64,000 bases of DNA. It comes from Metellina segmentata. Taxonomy: Eukaryota > Arthropoda > Arachnida > Araneae > Tetragnathidae. Below are positions 39,901 through 51,900 of this stretch, piece after piece. The notes under the pieces are model-generated. The model was not told the DNA's origin, made no database searches, and saw only the letters and a list, made by a program, of their open reading frames with translations. The position numbers and the translations under genes were made by a program. The number at the start of each line of letters is the position of its first letter. The first letter of the stretch is position 1. The DNA is taken from contig OX375876.1 in NCBI GenBank assembly GCA_947359465.1, forward strand, positions 123,127,444 to 123,191,443, read 5' to 3'.

Positions 39901-42900
39901 ACTTCTGACGATTATTCGGAAAAGGCAGAGAAAAATAGCGATCTCGGCTTGATAACAAAAGCTAATGCTTTAAGGCGTCATGCTTAAGGAAAAAGTTATT
40001 GAACTAAAAAAATGTGAAGACCTTAATAAACTGTATATGACATTGAAAAGTATTTAAAATAAATTAATAAGATTTGAGATTTTTTGCTATGTTTTGATAT
40101 TATAATGTTTGTCATTGTAAGTACATTTTATGTATAATACTAATGCAATTTTAAGATAAATCAAACATTATGGAAGGTATACAATTAAGATAGATAATTT
40201 ATGAAAATGGGATTGTTAGTTCGTCACTTTGATTTTTTTGTTATCCTGAATTTTCTGTAATGTACTCCTGAAAAACTCCTTAGTAACTACTGAATTTTAC
40301 TATCATTGATAGAGTATGAACCCTGTTTATAAACTTTTTAACTGATTACATTGTTTTGAATTAAGTCTTGTGTTTGCCACAGCTTGTCCATTTTTGGACC
40401 TTGTACCATAAAATCCAATCCGGCAAGATCCCAAAATCTAATCTGACAAATGGGATAATTTTAAGAATTTCTATCCAGCATCTGGTAATATATGTAGGTC
40501 CCGGGAGTAGAAAGAGCTTAATACTGTGACGTAAGTCGCTAAACTTAGTCTTTCCTTAATTTTATCAAAATTTTGTCCAATTAAAAAAAAATCATAAGTT
40601 AAGATGTTCTGCAGTGCAAAGCGTGCTCCTCAACATGCCTTTTTTTTTCTTTTCTAGCTACAGAACAACCTCCCTACACCACTCTAATTACCACAAACAC
40701 TATAAATAACATCTTCTATATCAATGACAAATATTTAACTTCAAAAGCTACCGACATAATTGCAAATTCTGAAAGTATGCCTTGGTTTTAAATAAAGTAA
40801 GTTAATTTTGACGTTTGATGATAATTGTGTTTTATGTCTGTTTGTGATTTAACTGCAGTTTTCAAAATTCGAACAAAATGCCTGCATAAGAATTGCAATT
40901 GCTTGGAGTTGTGTTGCCGAACACTGAATACAATACTACACCTGGGATGTAGGTTAACTAAAAATCGATTTTTTTAAAACTACACAGAGCCTAAGATTCA
41001 ACCCTAGCACTTGTGAAAGTACTTCACGTTAATGTACTTCAATTGATGTTAAATGTAGCCTTAAAACTGTCACGTTGCCTAGCAACAACCCTGTGATGGG
41101 TCCACACTCATAAATCCTTTCTACAATATCTGCAGTATTACCTGATTGACTTCTAACCAGTTCTTGGCCAATAGAACACCTAGGATTCTTTCATCCAATG
41201 GTAATAATCATTTGGTCATTATGGTGTATTCTGGGAAAAAGCAATGCTGCACTACTTGGAAATTTTGTGATGCTCAGAAGGCTTAAAGGACTCTTATTTT
41301 TGCTTTGCGCAGATTGGGAATCCCTGTTGAATATGCAAGTTCTTAAAAAGTTACATATTAAAAAGGTTCTCAGTTAAAAATAATTACTTGGGTAACTTTA
41401 TCTATGCAACATGTAAAGCTCAGAAATGTAAATTATGTATTTCTTTTGTAGGTGTAATCCCAATGAATTGAATCCATATTTAGGGTTGTTTTCTTTAGAT
41501 GAAATTGGATATAATTTCTTAGAAGAAGGAGTGTTGGTAAGTAAAATTTTTAATGCATAATGTTTTCTTTGTTTTTATTTTAAGACTTCAAAACTCTGGG
41601 TAACAGCTATGAGGTTATTACTAGGGCTGGGATTTTTATGATTTTACATTGCTTTTGGGAATAGTTAGATGTTAATTAACTATTGTTTTTATTGTTATGG
41701 AACTCGAATACAATTCAGTAAAATTAACAGTTTATTAGATTTAAAAAATGGTATTTGTTTTACATATTCTTGAATGTGTATGTAGTAAGTTTTTTTCTGC
41801 AACAACTTTTGTTTGCAATAAAATTAAGTTTGTTTGCAGATTATAATTACGTTGATGTTCTTTATTTGTATTTTAATATTTTCTTCATATGTGGTTGTCA
41901 CGGCAGAATACTCAGTAAATGCAAGGTAATAATTTCAAATATTTGATTTTAGGGTTTTCATACTGTACCTCAGAGTGTCAAGAAATTTAAATCTCTAACG
42001 GTATCAGAAGAGTTTTTCTATCCATCTTCACTTGAATTTCGTAAGTATTTCTTTATGAATCGAGAAATTAATTACAGTTTTACAAATACAAATACAAATA
42101 TTGACCAGCTACAGGCTCAAGCCCAACAAGGCTGGTCTTTTGTTTATGAATTCTCCAATTCCCACTGACTAACCAATTGTGTCTTAAATTCGTACACTCC
42201 CTTTGAATTAACTATATTTTCTGGCAACGCATTCCAACTGTCTATTACCCTATTAAAGTAGTAGTTTTTCCTTAAATCCCGATTAAAATGTGTCTTATTC
42301 AATTTATACCCATGACCCCTTGTTCTGTTATCCCTATTGAAATTTAAGCCCTCTGTGTCCCCTTGTTTTACAAACTTGAAAAGCTGAATCAAATCCCCCC
42401 TCCTTCTTCTTCTTTCCAGAGTATACATGTTTAGCTTACTTAAACGTTCATTATAGTCGAAATTTGCTAGCCCCTTTATTATTTTTGTAGCTCTGTGCTG
42501 AACCCTTTCAATTGATTCTATGTCCTTTCTCATATATGGAGCCCAGAATTGTACAGCATATTCTAGATGTGGTCTTACTAAACCCTTATATAACAGCAAG
42601 ATTATATTCTTATCCCTTGAAGTTACAGTCTTTTTAATATACCCCAGTAACCTATTAGCCTTTTTACCTGCAGCTGAACATTGATGACCCATTTTAAAAT
42701 CCCTGTGAATTATCACCCCAAGATCCTTGACTGTTTCTCCCTCCTTTACCTTTACTCCCTGCAGCCTGTACTCGGCACCACTGTTCCTGTAACCCATATG
42801 CAGAACTTGACATTTCCCTACATTAAATGACATAGCCCATTTTACAGCCCATTCGGATATCTTATCAAAATCCCCTTGTAAATTTTCTATCTGTAACTTG

Positions 42901-45900
42901 GTATCCACTGTCCCCCATATTTTTAAGTCATCTGCAAATATGCTGATTCTATTCTTGATCCCCTGACCTAGATCATCTATGAAAATTATAAATAAAATTG
43001 GTCCCAAAACTGATCCCTGAGGCACCCCACTTATAACTTCTGTCCACTGTGAATAATTTCCTTTTACCTGCACTCTCTGCTTTCTACCCAATAACCAATT
43101 CTTTATCCATATTAATGTTTTTCCCTGAATCCCCAGCCTTTCCAATTTAAACAGTAATGCCTCATGAGGTAATTTATCAAAAGCCTTTTGAAAATCTATG
43201 TACATGATATCCACACTGCTCTTATTATCCAGCTCCTCAGTAATTTTTTCGTAGAACTTCAAAAGGTTTGTAGAGCAGGATCTGCCATTCCTAAACCCAT
43301 ACTGATTCTCTGATAACAGTCCCCCCTCCTCCAAGTATAACATTATATGCTTCTTTAACAGAGATTCAAATATTTTGCAAATTACTGATGTTAGACTTAC
43401 TGGTCTATAGTTGCCCGAATCACTTTGTATTCCCTTTTTGAAAATTGGAGTTATGTTGGCCAACTTCCAATCCATTGGTACCCAACCTGTGCTATATGTT
43501 GAATTAAATATTGTGTGAATTACTTCCCCCAGTTCTTCTGCGCATTCCACTAGTACTCTCGGATAAATATCGTCTGGCCCTGGGGCTTTAGATGGCTTAA
43601 TTCTTTTCAACTGATGTACTATTTCTTCCCTGTTGAATTTGCATTCTTTAATTATACCCTCTACAAAGGCTCCATCCTTGGGATCCGTTTTTAAATTATA
43701 GTTACCATTGAAAACCCCCAGAAAAAAGTCATTTAACATGTTTCCATTCCCACCTCGTCTTGAATTAATTCACCTCCCTTCCCCTCCAACGGGCCCAGTG
43801 TAGTACTAAATTTATTTTTACCACTTGCATATGCAAAAAAATTCTTTTGGGTTTATATTTATTTCCCTTGCTAATTTTTCCTCCAAGGACACCTTTTGCT
43901 TCCGACTAATATTTTTAAACTCCTTTCTGGCTTTCTGATATGTCTCCTTGTCCCTGTCGTTACCAGTGCTTTTATGTACCCTGTATGTTCTTTGTTTTAA
44001 TTTTAAAACTTTGTGTGTTTCCCCTAAAAACCACATAGGGAGCAATTTTCTAAATTTTCCTTTTTTCCTGAACGTTACATGTTTTTTTAACACCCTGTCT
44101 AACTTATTCTTGAATTCCTCCCATTTTTCAGAATGATGCGGTGCTAATAATCCCCCTCTGAATGTTTCCTTTAACTCTTCCCTTATCTTATGAAAATTTA
44201 CCTTTCTGAAATTTGGAATTATCCAACTATTGATTGTGTATGCTGACTGAAAATTTATACTTAATCTAATACTTCTATGATCACTTTCTCCCAGTGGCTC
44301 ACCTATAACCAAATCCTGCACCCTATCCTCATCATTGCTGAAAATCAAATCCAATATTGCATTGTCCCTAGTATCCTCATACGCCATCTGGTACAAAAAA
44401 CAATCCTGTATCACTTCCAAAAATTCTGCCCCTTTCCCATTTGTAGCTAGATTGTTTGTCCAGTCAATATTTGGATAGTTATAGTCCCCCATTAAAATTA
44501 ATTCTCCTTTTTGACATGCTTCGTTTATCAGATTGCACATGCCCTTTTCGTGCTCTTCACTACAAACAGGAGGTCTATATATATTGCCCAGAATTAGTCC
44601 TTTGCCTTTGTCTGTATTCAGTTTCACCCAGACTGATTCTATCCCCTCAGTTTTACTATTTAACTTTATTTCCGTACAGTTTAAGTATTCTCTCACATAA
44701 ATCAAAACCCCACCCCCTTTCCTATTCACTCTGTCCTCCCTAAACATTGTGAATCCACTTAATTCTAAAATTTGTGCATCATCACTGCTTGCCCAACTTT
44801 CAGTAATCCCAATGATATCTATATCTTCTGCTTGTGCAATTCCCTTGAGCTCATCCATTTTATTTCTCACACTGCGAGCATTGCAATAAAATACTTTTAG
44901 CTTATTTTTAACCCTTATATTGCACTTTCCCCTTGTATTATTTGTCTTGGTATTGTTTTTCTCCCTTACATTGCACTTTCCCTTTGTATTGTTTGTCTCC
45001 TGCAATTTAAACCCTGTTAGTTTTCCTAAGCAATTACTGTGTACTGTCAACCCTCTATGTCCTTCCCATTCCTGCTTGTATACTAGTTTTTTGACTCCAG
45101 AATATTCAAAACCCGCTTGCCAACCTCCCTATTACCTATCAAGCTTAAATGCAAATTGTCCATGCTTATCCAATCCCTCCTACACTCCTTCCAAACATCT
45201 AAAAATCTAACCTCCTCCCTCTCACACAAATCCTTTAACAACCCGTTCATCTTATTGGCCCTTTGATTTAACCACCCATTACCTAACCCTTACCTAGGTA
45301 GTAATCCTAATACTGTTACTTCTGCCCCATGAGACTTAATGCCTCTTAAAAGTGTTTCTGCTTCCCTCTTAAACTCAACATTAGTAGTCCTCTCTACGTC
45401 ATTAGTTCCCACCCACACTACTGCCTTTTCCTCCCCTTTAACCACACCTGCCTTAACTGCCTCAACTACATGTTTTACCCTGGCACCTGACAAGCAACAC
45501 CTTTCAAAATTGCGCTTTTTACGCCCTACCATTTCTCCCAAAACCCTAACCATTGAATCACCAACCACTACCCCTCTAGTTACCTTATCCCCCTGATCAA
45601 CATGCCCCAAGTCTACACATTGGACACCCTTTTCCACTCCCTCTGCAGCCCTCACCTTCAAAGCCTCCAGCTCCTTCCTCAAATCACCCACCTCTAAGCA
45701 ACTCTTGCATGTAAATTCAACCTTCTCTGACATTTTAACCCCACTCACCCCCCCCCCCTTTCCTGTCTCAACCATATTCCCACACAAGTCACATTCCACA
45801 TAGAACTCCCCACTGGCTCCCTCTGTCCTCACGTTGGGTTGGCGTGGAAGTTTGGAGAGTGGGGTGCCAGCTCAGGTGTTGCTTCGTCATCTGACCGAGG

Positions 45901-48900
45901 TTCAAAATTACGAGGTGTTGTCCTCGGGTCTTTCCCTTAAGGGACTGATCCCGGACCGTCGTCAATAGCCCGTTGTGTTGCTCTAATACGACGTTAACTA
46001 AAAAATTACCCTCTGTCCTTATCTCCTTGAACATTCTAACTATACCCATGCTTATCCAAAGTAACAATCAATGCACAGAAAAAGCACTAAACAAAATCAA
46101 ACATACAGAAAAAGCGCTAAGTCAAATACACAGAAAAAGCACTGCACTTAAAAAATATACAGAAAAGGCTGGAATTAAATATCCTATAACCTTATAGTAG
46201 TCTACTATCTGAATGAAAACAAACAAGACACAAAATATTTAGGCCCAACGAGACATACGTGAATTAGGCCTAACGAGACTTGACTTAGGACTACTTGACA
46301 AGTCAAAAACTAAGTACAAGGACTATAAAAACAATTAGAAATGTTTGAACTGGTAGAAATAGAAGTAATACAGTGCTTAGTACTAAATAAATGAAGAATA
46401 ACATAAAATTGACTTGAATTTCGCGGGAGCTCCGAAAACGCGGCGCACACTGCTCGACACCTAGCGGTAACTGAAATAACTTATTGTAATTTTTGCCTAG
46501 TTATGAGATCTAGTTTTGCTTATTGTGATTTTATTTTCTATCAAGTGCTTTATATTCAATTAAAATGTGTTCTCTTTCCTTCAGAGCTATTGTGTTTTAC
46601 TGAAAATGGGTTGCGTAAAGCTTCTTATTTTGGCTTTCAAAAGCATGTAAGTTATTTTTTATTTTGCATGCACAATAGTGAACTTAGGCATTAATGGAAG
46701 ACTTTTAATACATTCTGGCTTTAATATTAATATTTAGTTGCAAATCAGTTCTGAAATGTTTAGTTTGAAAATAACTTAGTTTTTGTTTATTATGTAGAGT
46801 TTAGTATACAGTGAGTTTGTGGTAAAATTTATAGCTTTTATGTTTACGTTATTGGTTCTATTTCATTCTTAGTGTCAAAATATTAATATTTTTGTTTGGT
46901 TTGTTAAAGAGCCTTTAAATCTTTAGATTCATATAAAAAGAAAAATAATTCCACTTCCACAAACAGAAAATTCAATAATTTTTTGTAAACCAACTTTTTA
47001 TTTTAATCTTTAAAAAGTGCTCTACAAATATGTTTTATATTTTGGTTATTTCATAGTTGCTCTACCGCATGGCAGATTTGGGTCCTCATGTGCTTCTGAA
47101 TCCGAAGGATCTATGCTCATTGTTGATAAAAAGTGGTCTTGTTGCTGATACTCATGGCAGTATAGATCGAACGCCATTGGTAAAAATTTATTCAATTTTG
47201 GAATATCATTGCAAATAAGAGACTTAGAAAATAACTACTATCTTTTTGAATTGGGCATGTTTTCTTGCATGATTTAATGTATATTTTCAAATCGTTTGAT
47301 ATTTTTAATTGATATCAATGTAGATTCCTTCTGATCATTGACAATCCAAGCCACTACTACCCAAGGGGTTAAGGGTAGTTTTTGATCATTGATGCTTTTA
47401 ATTTTGATGTAACAGAATGTGTCAAGTTTAAAAAGATGCCTAGTGTTGTGGAAGACATTTTAAAATTCTTTTCATGGAAACATTTGCAAAAAGGTTTTGA
47501 TGTAAAAAAAAAATTATAATTATAAATATTGGTTAAGAAAAGTTTTTACATTTAGAAGGGACTTCGAAGAAAGACACAGGAAATTTTATTGTATGTATAG
47601 TATATAGTAGTTTTATTGTATATGTACTGAAAGAGAAAATAGTTGTGCTGAAATTTTTACCCTGTAATGATAGGCTGTACCAATTACTAAAAGCTAAAGA
47701 CTAGTTTCAGTGATCAGTACAGCATAGTGAATTTAGATTTGTACTATAATTCCACACACACTTTTGAAAAGTTACAGAAAATATACAGTCAACAGAAACA
47801 AATTTGTACTTCCTTAACACTTGGAAAAATTAATTTTAAATAGAATACACTATTTATCATTATTTTCAGAAGATATGTTCTTAAACTTCATAATCTTCAT
47901 TAAATCTATATTTATGTAAAGTAATTTTTTTTTTTACCTTTTTTGTATGACTTGAATTTAGCTCTGAAATTCAAGTTATTGAAAATATGTGTATTTGTTA
48001 CTGAGTGGATGGAGTTAAAACCGCTTAATGCTTCTGTAGATCTGCAATTGCCTATACAGTAAAATCCTGATTATTCGAGTTTCCGTTTTAACCGAGCTAT
48101 AAAATATTTCTAGGATTTTGTTTTGGGTCCTACATTTTCCATTTTTAAAACTAACAAAAAATTCTGAACGATCTCATAAACACTCAGGAAAACGAAATAC
48201 AATAACACTACCCCCTTTACTTTACATTGTATCATGCACTAAAAGCTATCGAAAGTGCTATTGAATATATAGAACAAGAAGAAACGACACCAGCAATCCT
48301 GTTAACCTTAAAAAAATGTCTAAAGATTGCTGCAATAAACAGTAAAGGAATTTTTTAAGTAAGAATTATTTTATTATCGTAAAAATATAAATTGCACATG
48401 GTTTATCTGTATAACTTTTGTACTTGTTAAAATATACATTTAAACCCACACAATTTATTTTATTTACAATTTTCGCTTTAACCGAGTTTTTCAGTTATCC
48501 GAGTTAATCTTGGTCCACATTAACTCGGATAATCAGGAATCTACTGTACTTTGAAAATTTTAAGCTTGAATTCCTAAGTGTCAGTAATTCAGTCAATTTT
48601 TTCAGTGTTATCTGAAGATAAAATTGTCTAAATAATTCTAGCGATTTGAATTTGACTAAAAGAGGAAGGCTTGAACATTTTTATGTCCAACACTTTAGAT
48701 TTTGAAATTTTTGGAGCCATCTCCTTAAAACTCTAAATTATGTGTGGATATTGATTTTACAAACTATTGACTATTTATTTGAAAAGTGACTATCTTCCAA
48801 TACCCTCATAAAATGGCGAAACCTTATTATTTTAATAATTTGGTATGATATTCCTGCTGTATCATTGACGTTTTTGAACTGTGGCCTTCATTAGCAATGT

Positions 48901-51900
48901 TGCATTTGCCCAGAAATTAAATATCAGCAAGATGCACCACTTCTACTTCCATTTCATGAATGTTGTAGTTAAAACCACTGGTGCATCTCTCCTTGCATGC
49001 ATTCCTAAAAAATAGACGTTCTCGGAACCAAAAACTGTATTTCCCCTTTTGTATTTTGTCACTCGTTGAAAAGAAATTCATCACTCCAGAGGGTGCTGTG
49101 CTGACCATAACTGTTTTTGTTATCTGTTGGCAAGAACAACCAACTGGTCTGGTGGTTAAGGTGTTAGCCTCTAGATTGTAAGGTTCCTGTTTTGAATCCG
49201 GGTCAGTGCATGGATGTTTCTAAGCGTATGGTGTAGAGGTGGCTGGTGCACCTTGAATCTGTTGTGGCCAAAAGTCTTAACATTGGGTTGGTGTGGAAGT
49301 TTGGAGAGTGGGGTGCCAGCTCAGGTGTTGCCTCGTCATCTGACCGTGGTTCAAAATTACTTGGTGTTGTCCTCGGATCATTCGCTTGGGGATTTGATCA
49401 TAAACCGGTGTCAAAAGCCCGCTGAGTTGTTGTAGTAACTGTTGGCAAGAAGCCAATTTAGTTTCTGTAGAACTTTTTACAATACTTGATGTGTTCATCT
49501 ATTGAAGTGTTTTTAGAAACGACTGGTCATTGAATTTTGTAACTGTTGATTTAATTCCAAATGCTAAAAACTGTACCACCAATTGATGTATTGAATTGTG
49601 CTAATGACTTAGTTTCATGGTGCTTTGGCTGAGTATCTTTCCTCCCTTTTGTTGTCAGCCTTGGCTACCTTCCTGCTTTTTAGTCTTCCTCCATCATTGT
49701 GCTGTCTGTCTTGTGTTTGGCACAGCTTGGCCAAATATGACCCTTGCACCATAAATCCCAGAGAACAACTTGCCATGGTACGCCTGCAAGGAATCAGCCC
49801 CAGGCACCTGTGTGGCAGGCGAGCATTCTAAAACTTGTTGATGTTGATTGATGTGTCGAATTGTACCAGAGACTTTAAGTTTCATTGATCCCTGGAGTGG
49901 AGGGTATTTGAAGACTGGAAATGTAAAACGCAAAAAGTTTCAAATTTTACAGGGGAGCGCAAAATAAGTTTAAGGCCAATTTTGGCACTGCATTTTACAG
50001 GTCAGTGATACATTTTTCATTCCCATTTTTTATTCTTTTTTCCATCCGATCTATGTAAGTATACATTATACAGTACAAAGTCCAAAATCCTCCGGACATC
50101 GGCCTTTCCGAATTTCGTATCATTTGCATTTTGTGTCAAAACCTTAATCTATCCCCCTCCATTGCGCAAATTTTGAGATTGCAATAGTAAAATAGCAGAT
50201 GCACAAATAAGAATAATTTTTTTAAAGGAAAAAAACCTTTTTAATACAATGCAACACATTTTACTTGCAAATCTTCTAATTTTTCTGTGTGGTATTTGCT
50301 CTGATCATGTTTGTTATTTTGCGTTGTTTCATCAGTTAAGTCCACGTTTAACTCCCTGTTCTTTAAAAATTGCTGAAAAAATGTAAAAAAGCGAGAAAAA
50401 ACAAAAACAAAAAAAGCTGTTTAGCAAAACATCCAGATTTTGGACAATTTCGGACTTTATACTGTACCTACATTTTTCTTGGTAACATTCCTTTTTTACT
50501 ATGCAACAAACTAAACAGCTGATATAATGATAATAGCTGTGAGGTTAATCATGGCACTTGCTACATTCTCCAGGTCACTCATTGCGGTAATTATGTCACT
50601 GGCAACATATACCAACCCGTTTTTCAAGTACTCAGAGTATGTTGGACACTTAGGTTGTTTCCCAGGTTAAAAACCTTAGTATTTACTTCGTTTGAAGCGG
50701 GGAAAAAAACTTTAATTCTTTATAATACGAGATATTACGAGTTATTAACAAACTTTTTTATTCTTACTGCGTTTTCTATTTCCAGTCCTCATTTATGTCC
50801 TGTTGAGCTACCACATACTTTTCTTTGAACTAAACTAGCTAACCATTTCAAAGTTTTGATTTTGACTCGGGATTTTTATACAAATTGAAATTTTAGTTGT
50901 TCAGGATGTGTCCTGAAATAACATTTTCTTTTTATTTCTAGACTGTTCAAAAAGAAGCACTTCTGCAACTTGCCCTTGAACACAATTTACCTTTTTTCTT
51001 TATGAAGTGTCTACAAGAATGGCGATACAGTGGTATGATTGCATTCTTTGAATTGAAGTTCATTGTTCTAAAACTTTTTTATTTTATGAGATAAAGTAGT
51101 GAATCTATTTAATTTTGCTACAGTTGAAAATAGTTTTGAATTATTTTTCATATTATTACAACCTGTTGCAGAAGACCCAGTTTGCTCCATTCAAAGATTT
51201 CCTACTCTTTTGAAATCCTACTGTGACAAAAATGTTGTTAATTATGAGTGATTTACTAATGCTATTTTACAAAGCTTTTTGTTCAAAGAGAAAAATAATT
51301 TTTCATATCATCAATGTTACTGTACTTAAATGTTTTTATGTATCTGTTTAGATTCAATGCATGAATACTGCAATTCAAAGGCTTTGTTAACTTGGGCATG
51401 GAAAAAAGTTATTAGCATCAAGAATTCAATTGATAAAATCTGTAAGTTTATCTCTATTTGCGATTTAATTTGTCATTCCTTTTGTTGAATCGTCAAATAA
51501 AATTTAGACTATCTAAACTGCATTGTTATTCTTAAGAAAAGCTTCATGAGTTCTTACATAATTTAATGCAGTAATGTTACATGACTGATCACACACACAA
51601 GCGTAACTAGTTAAAATATTTTACTGAAGTGTGTACTCCCTTCTACATTGGATGCTACTCTGTTAAAACTGCTCTATAGTCAATTTTCCATAGCCACCTT
51701 TAGTTGCCCTAAATTTGGCAAACATTTAAATTGCTTCTAAATTCTTGACTTTGGACTAAAAGCTTTATTTTTCAGTTTGCATCTCTATCCCACAGGAATT
51801 CTTTAAGTAAGCCGGTCTATTGCTATATATCTATTCAGTGCTGTTTAAGCAAATTATCAGTGGCATAATAATAATAATTTTACAGGGTGGCGACAGAACC

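Larger units (their letters stand above)
42076..46480 (-). mobile_element. Nearly complete CR1-like LINE
   Basis: About 4.4 kb, minus strand, in ELYS intron 11. Order on the minus strand: GC-rich 5' region (near 46480), ORF1 (46049-45083), ORF2 endonuclease (45050-43818), reverse transcriptase (43739-42144), short 3' UTR and a 3' tail of TATTTG repeats (about 42076-42100), a microsatellite tail as in CR1/L2-type LINEs. Damage is slight: one nonsense codon and one SINE insertion in ORF1, two 1-nt frame changes in ORF2. Confidence 0.88.

Noticed and set aside
44456..45596. Plus-strand frames of 85-96 codons over the LINE
   Set aside because: They are antisense shadows of LINE ORF1/ORF2, with no independent domain.
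45083..46049. Host esterase or lipase gene
   Set aside because: It lies directly upstream of an endonuclease-RT frame on the same strand with LINE layout; esterase ORF1 is known in CR1-like LINEs.
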